From positions 154,338,667 through 154,402,666 of the forward strand of contig CM075673.1 of assembly GCA_037962975.1 (NCBI GenBank): a stretch of 64,000 bases of DNA, read 5' to 3'. The stretch comes from Clitoria ternatea. Its lineage: Eukaryota > Streptophyta > Magnoliopsida > Fabales > Fabaceae. A program made the position numbers and the translations under genes. The notes below the pieces were generated by a model, which had not been told where the DNA came from, did no database searches, and saw only the letters and a list, made by a program, of their open reading frames with translations. Below are positions 22,838 through 35,137 of this stretch, one piece after another (positions within the stretch are counted from its first letter, which is position 1; each line of letters opens with the position of its first letter).

Positions 22838-25114
22838 AATCTCTGCAAGAGGAACACCTAGTAACACATCTTTGCCTTGTTGGAACATTGTTACAACTTT
22901 TTGAAGCACTAACACCATTAACAGATGGAGTAGCAGTTTCACATTCGTTCCCAATCTCCATACTATCACGCTGCCTTCGCTTTTGAATCAACCAATTTCT
23001 CTCAAATGCTAGCTTAGTGCACATATATTTGAAATCTTCTAAACTCTGACAAGCTAGATTTACAACTTCACGTGAGGCAAAGGTTAACACACTAGACCGA
23101 ATCCTAAATTTCGACATTGGATCTACGGTGTCATGTAGAGCCCCATTCAATTTAGGATAATAAGACTTTGCTTGTTTTGTCTATTTGTTCAACAACAAAC
23201 AATCAGGAAGATGGTCATATTCCAAATAAATCAAAATAATTATTAGATGGACACATGGCAAACCAATGGATTCCATTCCTAGACAAGAGCACCAAAACTC
23301 TTCATAATCTTCCTAATACGATACACTCCTTTGAATGTCTTCGTGTCCATCAAACGACACCAAAATTTTTTTATGAGATATACTATGAACCACCTCCACC
23401 ACCCGGTATCCAATTGACTTCTCCACCAACGATCGAAATTGAATAAAGACATTTTTTGTATATATCGTTGAAGCAAACGTCTCTAAAGACACAACATAAG
23501 TTACCATAACTGGGTCACAGTAGTTTGACTAATCTTTCTCTTTTTCATTATTTCACATGTGTTTCACACATCTATGGAAATTGAATAAAAATTCCTTCAA
23601 GTTGTTTCCGCCTTCAATGTAACGCCCCATTTCTGCATGCAATCCTTCACATCGTGAAGTTGTTCGTGAACCTCCAAAAAAATTCCCTTTAATGTATGCA
23701 GTGGCCCAAGATTTTTTTTTCACATACAACTCTTGAACATATGCATCATTAATCGAATTACACTTCAATAGGGCCATATCCACTTTTCCTCAAATTGGGC
23801 AACACCACAATCACTCAGCATGCAGTTAGTAAACAACTTTATGAATTCAGGATTATGAAATTTGGCTGTCACATTTCTTATTAAATGCCAACCACATAAC
23901 CTATTATAGGCATTTGGAAACACTCGACTTATGGCTTGCTTCATTGCTTGATCCCCATCAGTTATCACACAGTTCGGTGTTTTGCCATTCATTGCAATGA
24001 GAAATTGTTCCAACAACCAAACATAGGTTGGAATTCTTTCATCTGAAATTATGGGACAACCAAACACACAAGTTTGCTTATGATGATTCACACCACTAAA
24101 AACCACAACTGGGCATTTGTATTTATTTCTTTTATAAGTAGCATCAAATGCAAGCACATCACCAAAAATATGATAATCCTTCCTACTAGTTCCATCACAT
24201 CAAAATAAATGAAGCAATCTTCCATCATCCCCAATCTTATGACTTCAAAACACATACGGATCAACATCATGAAGGGAAACCAAAAATTTCTCTGCCTCAA
24301 CAACATCCGACTCTTCTAATCTCTTCAATTTTTGTATCTCATTATACTAGTCCTTGCGCTGAAACCCAACCATATCATACCTCTCAGACTGCTGTGTTGC
24401 AAATGTGTTATACATTTTCGTAGTACTAATCCCACTTTTCCTCATAGTTTCCATTTGAACCACATCAACATCCACCATTTTCCTATGAGATCTTAATAAC
24501 CCACTATAAGTATCCCCCACTAAACAATGACTATGAGCATCCAAAAAACGACTCAGTCCATTGTCTACTTTGTGGATCTAATTGAATCTGCATTTCTGCT
24601 AGGCAGCCAAATTGAGTCGTACATCTGTGGTCCCTTCATCTATTTGGAAGGTTAGTATATTTTAGGCGCCTGAAACCATGCCCTGAACAAACCAATTGGT
24701 ACCACACTAACTCCCCATTCTTATCCTTTCGACTTCTATTTTTCCTAATACTAAACCCATTTATTTTCACGTACTGGTTGTAGAACATGTAAGCTTCTTG
24801 TATAACCAAAAAACGCAAATGCCTAACCTGTGATGGTGAAATTTCCTCTATTTTCTCAAGCACATCAGCAAAAGTTTGCCCAGTTTCTGTTTCCACATCC
24901 TCATCCATGTTCTGCCCAAACCAATTAAATGAAAACTATATATTACTTAAATTAAATTAAACACAATATCCTTAATCAAACAAAATAATTTCACTTCACT
25001 AATCCTAAAAATAAAACGTGTTCTCCTTTATTTCAAAGTTATTTATAAAATTTAGTTTTTTTTAAAAAAATTACAACTCACCTTATTTTGTCCTCCACCA
25101 CCAGCTGCATCCAT
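22838..25114 (-). pseudogene. FAR1-type MULE transposase, right-arm copy (3' truncated)
   Basis: Starts at ATG 25114 with a standard GTGAGT donor after exon 1. It keeps a 12-base segment (VKIN before GFSIRKN) missing on the left, and the Trp codon of the CGWHLIRNV block (about 23880) that is a stop on the left. The transposase core (AFDATYK, ITDGDQAMKQ), the in-frame SRCEGLHAEMGRY segment and much of the SWIM region are recognisable. Lesions: a TGA after YTNLPNR where the left has Arg, a two-base loss in WTMSR near 24555, a CTAG change giving a stop near 24348, and loss of everything after the CX2C (RCSSCRD) of the zinc knuckle. Confidence 0.85.
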
Positions 25115-25449
25115 ACCTCTTGTGCAAAGTCACGAAACCTTGAGCAAGCAAAGAAAACTCCTCTAGCAAATATGAGAAATTAAGAACTCTGAGCAAATAT
25201 CACAAATTGAGAACGTGGTACACAGGAAGAACCTCAAATACCAAAATAACCTTCAATCAATATTTATTCACAAAATTGCCAATGGTTGTTACCGATTGCC
25301 AACAATTGCTACTAACCTATTAATTGATCTCGCGTTTTATGCTCCAAAATCAACCATGTCCGTTGGATCACATCAACGGTCCAAAATTGTGCAGCTTTAA
25401 TCCTATATTTTGGTCAAACATCTGGGTTGTGAGGATGTTAACCAGACCC

Positions 25450-25802
25450 CAAATCTATACCCAAAAACCTGGCAACAAGAAAGAAAGTCCAACCACAAGA
25501 GGGGAAAAATGATTTCTTCGACTTTATTATAAACAAATGAGCCAAAGATAACAATGTTGTTGAAATTGGACATGCATTTTCATAATTTTATTCCCGATTT
25601 CATGCTCAATATGTTGTTGTGTCTCAATAATCAAAGCCACTGAATTGATTCAGGACACGAGCAGAACTGAAAAGCATTACACTTTTGCTGGCTCTATCTT
25701 TCTACAGGCAGGGCCCACGGGAGGGGGAGCAGCATAGCACAACGAGCAGTGGGTATACAATCCACCTATAAAGCAGATTCTGCATGATCTAGTTTTGGTA
25801 AC
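25450..25802. other. Spacer between the inverted repeat and the lyase gene
   Basis: Contains the 3' untranslated region of the lyase gene on the minus strand. It is only about 350 bases long, so the inverted repeat lies directly behind an intact host gene. Confidence 0.6.
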
Positions 25803-28800
25803 TCATAGTTTGGATGCATGAGTTGTAACTTTACTCAAAGCAGTTGCTGCTTTTGAACCAGATGCACGCCCTAAATGGTTGCAGATGAATTCCCCGGCCA
25901 GCATAAGCTTTCCAAGGTCCACATTGGTTTTCACGCCAAGTCCATTCAGCATGTAAACAACATCCTCAGTGGCAACATTTCCAGTTGCACCCTTGGCATA
26001 TGGACAACCTCCAAGACCAGCGACGGATGAATCCACTGTGCCGATCCCCATCTATTAATTAAATGACTAGATTAGACCAAATAGGAATAATTTTGAAAGA
26101 TGCACAGCACTTACATATTTTCATTCATCCAACCAGGCTATAACATATACTACTTATACATGCACTTCCATATTCAAGCATGAAGTATAGAAACTATGAA
26201 TCGCTAAATTTTATTTGAATTGCTAAGATTAGAAGATAAGTATACATGACATTTTTAAGTGGTAATATGCAACTAACTTTTAATATTGACCATTATATAT
26301 GGTTGTATAGTCCAAATTTTTGTTCTCGTAATTTTAAAATGAGAATTATTCTCACATGATATGTCCAGTTTCCTCAAATCAGAGAGTCAACATGAGATAT
26401 AAATATAAATTTATAACAAGAGACAAGAGCACAGCCCAGGTTAACCATTTTCATGGAAGAGCTAAACCAAAAATCTAACACAAGTAGTTCATATTGCTGT
26501 GGGAGATGTGGGGGCACCACTAAATATAAAAACATAAAAAATCCTATGCAACAGGCTGTCCCGATATGATACTAGCATCCCAAAAAAATATTTACCTGAA
26601 GTGAAATTAAAATATTTGAAAGCGCCTGACCGTAAGTATCATGAAAGTGGACAGCAAGCTTCTCAGTTGGAACAACATCAAGAACAGCTTCAAGCAGCTG
26701 AATGACACTACCTGTAAAAATTTAATATCAAGTCAAATTCAGAAAACATGACAAACCAAAAGAGTCAGGATAGGACCATAAATGTGGTATAAGTATACAA
26801 GTTATATAATATGCAAGAGCACTCATTAAATGCAGATTTACTGAATATCAGATGTGTGATCTGGAAATAGACAAGTTAATCTTCTAGTCTGTGTTGTTCA
26901 TAACTAAAGATGACAGGAAAGTGCCCTACGCCATTAACTTCCATTAAGGTAACAATTAACAAAGATACTAGCTTTTCTAGATAGAAAGATGTCTTTGTCT
27001 CACTTCACATTCACAGATCTCAATCTCCTTAGATAGCTCATTATAGTACTCAGAAAATTCTCTGTCTTAAATATTCCTTCCTAAGACAAATAAGAAAAGA
27101 AAAGGATGCTGATAAAAAAAAAGAAACAAAAAGAAAAGTAGAAACTCTTTCTAGAAAGCATCTACAATGACCTTTACATGGAACATTAGAATTTTTTAAT
27201 AACCAGGATCCTCTACACACAATTAACGGTTTTGTTAACCTCAGCCCCTAGGAGTGAGGTTAAACTACAAAAAATGGTAATTTATTAGAATTTGAAATTA
27301 ATACAGTCATTCTATCACTATCACAAAAACAACAATGTAATCAATGTATTTATTCCCAGTAAAAGATTACTGTTTTTAATGGTTTAAACCCAGTCCTTAG
27401 GGCTGAGGTTAACAAAACCCCACAATTAATCATGTACGGAGCAGAACATGAGAATATAATTAGTGAAAAGAGTCAAATCAACAAGAATAAGATCCATGAC
27501 GTTTGAACATGTAACATAGATACACCAGGACAGCAACTGCAGCCGCAATTGCTTGTAGGACGTAAGAGACAACAGATGAAAGAAAAATTACCTGGAGTAC
27601 CAACTCCAATTGTATCTCCTAGAGAAATCTCTGAGCAACCCATCTCATAAAGTGACTTTGCCACATATGCTACTTTTGTTGGAGCAATATTTCCTTCTAG
27701 AGGGCATCCCACAACACATGATATATATCTAAAGTATGAAATAAGTCACATGACTGATGTAATTTGCTATGATGAATTTGAAATTTAAAGTGAAGATTAA
27801 CAGAATACATGTTACAACATGATATTAATAACCCTTATATAGGGTAATATACTGCATTATTCAAATAAGTTCAAGGAAATGTCAATAGAATTTGGCAAGG
27901 ACGACTATTAGTCCGGGGCAAATTATAATGCCTGCAAACTATTTCTATAATCTAACTTGCCTTTCATGCTATGTCTTCTTCCAACCAAGTGTAAGTCTAA
28001 AAGCTAACTCATTGGATGAGGATCATCCCTCACCTTATATACTTTTAATTGACCAGATCTCTGATTAATGTGGGACTTGTAACACAACTCAACAGTTGTT
28101 TTTCCACTAATAGTTCTAAATTGCCCATATCTTTTATAGCCACATAAATTCAGGGTACAATGGAAATATTTGATAGCTGACCACCTGTGATGCTTCAAGA
28201 TTATTCAAAAAATATAAAGCCCCTTCTTGTCTCCATATCAGGATGTGTCAATTGACCATATATATATATATATATAACCCTTTTTGTTTCAATTAATAGA
28301 AACTAGAAACACACAAAATTTAAGAAAAAAGGTAAAATTTATCCATTATTGACTGCAGAGATTGAAAATCATACGTACCCTCGAACTGGGATTGAGAGGT
28401 TTCTAGCAGCTGCAGAAATATCACGACAACGAGAAAGGTTATCCTCGATGCCACAATTGAGATTTGCTTTTGAGAATGATTCAGAAGCTGCAGGAAAAAC
28501 AGCCACTTCTTTAGCTCCAGCAGCAACAGCTGCCTCAAAACCCTGAATGAAAGAGGGTAAGACAATCATGTCCATCCACAAATCTGAATCAAATAATATT
28601 TTTACCATTCACTATAATTCTTACTTTGAGGTTTGGAGTCAAGACAGGAAATCCAACACCCACAACATTTTGAATCGCTGCCAATACATCCTTTGCATCT
28701 GCCAACTGAATTCAAGTAAAAATAAAAGAAATAAGTAGGTCAAGGGATCCCATTATTCATTAAATGTTGATGTTTGAAAAAAGGTACAGTTGAAACCATT

Positions 28801-31800
28801 TTGAACACACGAGAAATCCTAACAAACACCTCAATCTTAGGCCACCAAGTAGGTTATCGAATTGTGATTTACCAAACTAGTTTTGAATGGCGACTCATAA
28901 ATCATACTACTTTCATCTCTTAATATAAGAACCTCTCAACTAATTCCAATTTTTAAGAAAAATCGGTTAATATAGTTGAAGTCATTTAATTTGTGTACAA
29001 ATTATACTCTTTTTCCAAATTTACGCTCTTACATTTATTGAGACTCACAAATCTTACTCTATTTCTACTTAATTAATGCTTATTTCATTAATAACTAATA
29101 AGGGTATTTGGGTGAAAAATTAATTAATGATGTTGACTTTTTGATGTGGCTCTTATATTTGGCCCAAAGAAATCTCTCAAAAGGTTCTAATAGTAAAAGA
29201 CAGAGGTAGTATTATAGAACTGTAAGACTCAAAAACTAAAACTAAAAATAAAGAATAGCTGGAAATATATCACATAAATCATTATAGTACCCAATGCAAT
29301 ATAAACACCAGGGATTTACACATCAACCTAAGTCTAACCATAAATCTCACAAAACAAAATTATAAGTCATAAGTCAGTACTGAGTCTCACTATTATTTGT
29401 ACAGAAGCTAAAAAAACCGACTCCGAGTGATAACACATTAGTACCAACTCTAAGTGGACTTGCATGTCATAGTTTTTTTCTTCCAAATGAGGTATGTAAA
29501 GAGTAAGCTGGTACCCATTTGAAGCCAGCCACTGCTTCAAAATAATGAAAACAAAGTAATGGAACAACCAAATAGGGTGCATATGAATAAAGTAATAAGA
29601 GTGAGTATGTGAATGTGACCCCCCCCCCCCCCCCCCAAATTTCAGAATAATGAAAACAGAACCATGGAATAATCAAATACTGCAGTTCAATGCTCTTTTT
29701 GTTTTAACAATTTAAGCTAATCGACTTTTATGAGAATTGGTGACAGAAAAGCAAAAAAAAGATAGAAAAAAATTAACAGATTGCTAGATCAGGTGATTCA
29801 TTGGTGATATGAAATTGCTCCAATTCATGCATGTACAACACTACTCAAAGCCTCATGCTATTCATCAAATTACACAAAATGCTGATGTGCCAAATTGTAT
29901 TGAATTGTGCAAATTAAACTAACTAAAATATGTGATTTATATATTTCCTCCTTACACGGATACCAAAAGTTTGAAGACTCGACATTTTTCCTGCTTAAAC
30001 AATTATGTAGATAAATTAATCATCCTTTGAATGAATGTGCAGTTGGCCAATCTTTTTTAAAAGAAAATTTTAGAATTTCTCTAAGTTTTCTGGAAAAAGA
30101 AAGTCAGTAATTACTAAAAGTTCAAACATGCACTTAAATTGTACATGAATATATTTGAGTGCAAATAATAATGACATCCATACACAGTTATGTTTCTTCT
30201 GCAACTCAGGCAAGCCTTAGTGGATGTTTGGAAACAAATCAAATCAAGCTAAATGTAGATCTAAAACGTGAAAGCTACTCTTAGCTGTCTTGAAATAGAT
30301 CCTATGACTGACAAACTTAAATCCAAACATATACTTAGAATGCAACATCAGGTCTTGCTATCTACAAGTGCACATTTCCTGTATTGCTGAACCAGCCAAT
30401 CGTTAGCTACTGGTAAGTTAACAAAGTGAATTTTACTTACATTAGTAGGGATGAATATGGAGAACCAATGCTCAAACATGGACTTAGACAGAAACTCCCC
30501 AAAATCTAATATTTGCATGAAAAATATCATTCATTAACAAATATCTGGTAGATGAAAACAACTTGTTGAAAGTCCACATCTTAACACAACTCATTGACAA
30601 AAGTGAGACACAATTTCCCCACATTCTATTCATAAATTTATTCTAAGAGGGATTACAGCCCTCCTAAATCTGATAGAACCCACTAACCCATGCCATATAT
30701 CAAACAGTAATACGGGAAAAGTGATCAAGATCCCTAAATATATTAAATTTACAAATAACAGACCATTTAAGATTTAATTTTAAAAAATATGTAAATATGG
30801 TAGAAAATGTACTGAAAACAAAAAATGATGATAAAGAATCATGACAAATGATTGGTTTCCAGGAATATATGTATATGCTATCACCTGTGGTATCCATTTT
30901 GGTGAGACAAAACTTGTCGCCTCAACAACTGACAACCCAGAAGACACTAGCAATTTTATCAACTCAACTTTCACATCAGTAGGAACAATAGCCTTCTCAT
31001 TTTGCAATCCATCCCTTACACCAACCTCCACTATCTTTACAAAATCTGGAATATCTCTAAGAAGCTGAAGCATTGTATGCATTATTAGTCAGAAACACTA
31101 TCAGAATGGAAAATGTTGAACAAGCAAGGAAATGTTCAATTAGACACAGTCCCTTAAAACATCATGTTACTTACGTAAGTGCCAAAGGCATAAAATTGAA
31201 ATAAAGAATAAAAATTAACTTGAATTTTCAGAAAATTAAGGTTCAACATGACAGTGACAATTGTGTATTAACTATTAAGTTAAAGCATGTGTCAAGTAAT
31301 CAACTTCCTTTCTTAACAACAAATTCAAGTTAAAATACTTAATAGAATGGGTGAGGGGGGAGGAGAACACATAAGATTAACCGCACCTTACTTGAGAACT
31401 CCTTTGTGCATGTATCACTGCGATCAGATGTATAATGACGATTTACCACATAGCAGGCAGCGTGACTTTTATAATTCAGCCTTGAGGTCCAGTTAAGCCA
31501 TCGAGACGAGCCTTTTATATCGTATCTGTCAAATGAATTCCTAACTTCTCTTGTGTTTGTAATTTCCCTGGTGTATTCAAGATTGGGAAAGTAAAGAACT
31601 CAATGTTTAAGGTCATGGCCATTATTTCCTTGAAATTTTAACACACATGTCCCAAACACTAGTTATTAACATTAACATTTCCTTGTGCAGTATAAAACTA
31701 TAACCATTCATGTATATAGCTACAATACAACTTGCTAGATTTACCCATCATATATATCATCATTCATAACACTCACAAGTATTCAGAAGAAGATGATCCA

Positions 31801-32094
31801 TCATAAATAAAGTTAATCAGAGCAGATTTAATCCAAACCTGGTAAAGACTAACAAAACAATCAACCCATCCTGATATCTTGAATTCACAATATAAGAAAC
31901 CATTGGAATTGAAGAGACCCCAAGAGATAGGATAAGAATTGGGAGTGGATTATTAGGAATAGAGAAAGTAGTAGAGGGAATTACCGAAAATGTAGGGCAT
32001 GGGTAGGAGGAGCAGAAGAGGAAGCTGAGAAGAAGAGAGTAACAAGTTGCGGTGGAGGATTGAAGAATGGAACCCTTTGCGTAATCTTATGCAT
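25803..32094 (-). CDS. HMGCL: 3-hydroxy-3-methylglutaryl-CoA lyase (eight exons)
   Basis: Splits HMG-CoA into acetyl-CoA and acetoacetate, the last step of leucine breakdown, normally in mitochondria. Exons, in coding order, are 32094-31985, 31525-31387, 31064-30885, 28705-28625, 28542-28379, 27728-27592, 26711-26596 and 26051-25803. All have GT-AG borders and phases that sum to 1176 bases, giving 391 residues. Exon 1 encodes an Arg/Ser-rich, acid-free leader (MHKITQRVPFF), a likely transit peptide. An in-frame ATG 40 codons upstream (32214) is an alternative start. The catalytic Arg-Asp pair lies at residues 100-101 (VRDGLQNEK), the HFHD metal-site His at 292 and 294, and the active-site Cys at 325 in GLGGCPYAKGATGN. 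The residue before the catalytic Arg is Val where the family usually has Pro. The exon 2 acceptor is my best choice by phase and pyrimidine context. The gene looks intact. Confidence 0.92.
28258..28276. repeat. Short (TA)n run in a lyase intron
   Basis: A TA dinucleotide run of about 19 bases within the intron between exons 5 and 6. Confidence 0.8.
29619..29636. repeat. Poly-C tract in the long lyase intron
   Basis: Eighteen consecutive C on the plus strand (G on the transcribed RNA) lie inside the 2.2-kb intron between exons 3 and 4. Length is uncertain in assemblies because homopolymers are error-prone. Confidence 0.85.
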
Positions 32095-32235
32095 AGTAGT
32101 TGGTGATGTGAAGGAAAGAAGGAACCGATGATCATGAATGAATCCAATTGGGAGGGAAACACTGAACAAAAGACAATGATGAGTTGGAATTGGATAAGGA
32201 CAAACCTTACACATTTCAAGATCAAATTCAATCTT

Positions 32236-32262
32236 TATTTATATGTTTTTATTTGTATATAA
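32236..32262 (-). promoter_or_regulatory. Candidate TATA boxes of the lyase gene
   Basis: On the minus strand TTTATATAC (about 32255-32263) and ATATAAATA (32236-32244) lie 20-50 bases before the upstream ATG at 32214 and about 145-170 before the ATG at 32094. That spacing favours use of the downstream ATG with a short leader, but this is an inference. Confidence 0.35.
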
Positions 32263-32521
32263 AAATTTGATTTCCTTTTTTTATTTGGAAAGATATTGTC
32301 AAGGGCCCAAAAGTTGAGTATTAAATAATGATATCACTCATACCATTTTTTACTCATAAAAAAAAATCTATTCCTTACAATTAACTCTCTTCGGAGTTTG
32401 ATCAAATAAGGTAATATCACTAGTTAGATCATATTATAAGTTTGTCAAGGTATCACTTAATCTATTTGATTCCTTGTATACATGTTTAACATTCACTTCT
32501 TCAAATTTTCTAGCCAAGATC

Positions 32522-33816
32522 CTAATCCTTTTTACTAGTGACATTTCTTCTATGGTAGCTATCATTAATTTGATTAAATAGAGTCAATGAATCTGTTTGA
32601 ACTTGAAGCTTTGTTATCCTTATTTTTGGGGCTAATTTGATACTTTTATACAAACCCCAAACATTTATCATGTAGTTGTTGGGGTAAGTGTTTTTGCATA
32701 CCGAGCACTCCATTCTCCTTTCTAATTTCATATGACTCCTCCATATGCTATGTTGGATGAATTTTGTTTGTTGGCTCCATCTAAATTAAGGCAAAAGAAA
32801 CCTTTTTTGTGGCTTTCATTTGGTATTTGTTCTTAGAGACTTCTACTTTTTTCAAGTTATTCCCTGGTTGGAAATGGAATTATAGTGAACGCATTCCGTT
32901 ATAATTCTATCTAGTTGCTCAGGTCTTCTAAAATTTGGTTCATAGGCTTGTTTGTTTCTCCATTTCCATAGAGAATGAAAGCCATAAACTCATATTTGAG
33001 TTCAATTCCATTCCTTAAATTTTCCAAAATGATTTATTAAGTTGGATCTGAGCCAGTCTAGCAGTTGAGAGTTCATGAATTCTCTAATTTTGCTATTCCT
33101 GATAAGGGCTTCCTAGAATTTTGATGCAATTAGGCAATCCCTAAGTACGTGAGTGATGGTTTTTATTTCTCCACATTGTAGGCAGAAAGGGCTCCCAATG
33201 TTCCATTTGGATTTGCATTCATTTGTTAAGAGTTGGTTATGCATGGTTACCCAAATAAAAGTTTTGATCATTTTTGCCCCCATGAATTTTTCCAATTCTG
33301 GTCTAGTTATTTTACTCTTTGTTAGGAGATTGCATAAGGTGATCATATGCACTCTTGACTGTAAATTTACCATTTCTCTCTTTACTCCATACAACAAGGT
33401 TTTTTTCCTAGTTCCTCATTTGGTGGAAGACAATTTTTCATGAGATCTAAAATTACAGCACGTAAAATGTTGTCCATTTTATCTCATTTCCAATCTTCAT
33501 TTATTACCATGTCTTAGATTTTAATTGAGTGTTGGTCTTCAGTAATTGAATTTGTTATGTCTTGAAGTCTCAAATCCTTTCTTGACCATTTACTATCCTA
33601 AAAGGAAATTTTTTCTCCATTTCCAATCATCTAAAATTCCTTCTTAATGATGTTTTCCCAGATTGAGACAAGGTATTTCCATAGAGTTGAGTCATAATTT
33701 CTCATATCCAAACTTGAATCCAAAGAGAAGTCCCCTCCATACTTTCCTTGAAGAACTTGAATATACATGTTTTGTTTTCCTGATCTCATTTCCCAAGTTA
33801 TCTTCATCATACATGC
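32522..33816 (-). pseudogene. LINE remnant, 3' part: RT tail, zf-RVT and RNase H
   Basis: The minus strand reads ACMMKITWEMRSGKQNMYIQ, VLQGKYGG, then STLWKYLVSIWENI and a GNGEKISF block. At 33397-33113 there is a zinc-binding RT-associated domain (WNIGSPFCLQCGEIKTITHVLRDC). A plant RNase H-like block follows at 32731-32522 (KLQVQTDSLTLFNQIN). The frame is interrupted repeatedly. This order is typical of plant non-LTR retrotransposons and of the RNase H-like genes derived from them. The 5' continuation lies beyond an inserted LTR. Confidence 0.75.
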
Positions 33817-35132
33817 TGATGGTACAGAGTTAGACTTAGAAGGAAGGTTGAATAAGTCTTAAACTCTTTTTTCAAAAATAATCGTGTACAGACTGCTCGA
33901 GCAGAAGGAAATTTTTTACAGACTAGAGAAAAGGATAAGAGAAATACATAACAAAAATTTATCCTGGTTCACTTCCAACACAGAAGCTAGTCTAGTACCT
34001 TCAGCCTGAAGGATTTGTCACTATTATAAATCACCTTACAATCTGCACCAGCCCAGTGCACAAGTATTCCTGACTCCAGCCACTTCTGGCTTATCCCAAG
34101 TATTCTTGACACTAGTCACTCCTGGCTAAAAACCTAAGTATTCTTTTAAAAGTCTCTTCAGGCCACAGTGTTTCCCAACACCAATAAATTCTAGTAACAC
34201 ACCAGAAAATACAAAGTTATAGTAAGGAAAGTGTTTGAAATTACAACCAGATAACTCAATGTACAAAGATATGAAATGATTACAGGGTACACTGAGCTAC
34301 AAACTACTATAAGTCATTGTTTGCACTAAGCAAAGCTGCAAGAGGACTTATGTAGTGAATACAAGAACTTAGAAACTTTAAGAAAAAGTCTCTCAGACTT
34401 TGGTTTCTAGAGAGAAAACAAGTGAGTGTTTAAGTATCAAGTTAAGAAGCGTCTCTATCTTGTTTTCAAAAGTTTCTTGTATTTATAGTCCTTCTAAAAA
34501 TATCTGTTGGTTCAGCTTTGAAAGATGTTGGTCTCTTGAGGACTACGTTGTCAATAAGTTTTGGCACATGCTTCAGAGAAGTTTCCTTATCTAGGCAACT
34601 TTGAAAGTTTTCAGCAAGAGATCCTTTTTGCTTATGTACTTTAGGAAAACACGTACACTCTATAGCAGTTGACCTTAGGCTATCTGTTCTGATCAGGTTC
34701 AGCTTTTCTGACACCTTGAGACATGTGAGGCAGTTTTCTTGATACACAGGAGAAAACCTTTAACTTTTTTGTTTATTGCCTTTTTAATGCTAGCTTCAGA
34801 GAGGAAATTCTAAAGTTCTTGTGGAAAGGAAAAATCCTTTTTAAAAACTCAAAGAGTCACAGATCTTCTCGAGGTCTGAAGACACAGAAAGAGACTTAAT
34901 ACAGTGAAGCTGGGAAGAGTGCAGACTTTTTTACTTCAGAAGCGAATTGATTTTTACGGACTCTCCCTTTCTTTTGTAAATGGAGCTCTACGGACTCCTG
35001 GCACAATTGAAATGAAATGTTAGATAAACAAGCAGTACATACTTTATTTTAGCTGAGAGTCTTGATGTGTATTATTAACAAATCTCATGGGATTCAGAAT
35101 GCTCAATCATGAGCTCAAACTTTTCTCTAACA
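33817..35132. mobile_element. Solo LTR, 1316 bp, with 5-bp TSD CATGC
   Basis: It begins TGATGGTACAGAG and ends CTCTAACA. CATGC precedes it (33812-33816) and follows it (35133-35137). Removing it restores the LINE reading across the junction (NKAC followed by MMKITW), which confirms the insertion point. No internal retroelement genes are present, so it is a solo LTR. The family is not identified. Confidence 0.88.
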
Positions 35133-35137
35133 CATGC

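Larger units (their letters stand above)
9037..25449. mobile_element. Giant inverted duplication of a Mutator-like element
   Basis: Two arms of about 8.5 and 7.6 kb are reverse complements around a 350-bp centre. Matching begins at GGGTCTGG (9037) on the left and ends at its complement CCAGACCC (25449) on the right. It stops abruptly outside both. Each arm holds, from outside in, a FAR1-type MULE transposase, a 'putative plant transposon protein' gene in opposite orientation, a palindrome array, a minisatellite and a ULP1-like gene. Known MULE termini are usually 100-500 bp, so these are either exceptionally long terminal repeats or a head-to-head duplication of one element. I could not find a 9-bp target duplication at the outer ends, nor terminal repeats bounding one arm alone. 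Confidence 0.85.
17863..25449. repeat. Right arm of the inverted duplication
   Basis: Reverse complement of the left arm. It keeps the 3' exons of the ULP1-like gene but has lost the 3' end of the transposase gene and the C-terminal half of the neighbouring transposon-protein gene through one deletion near 22835. Confidence 0.9.
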
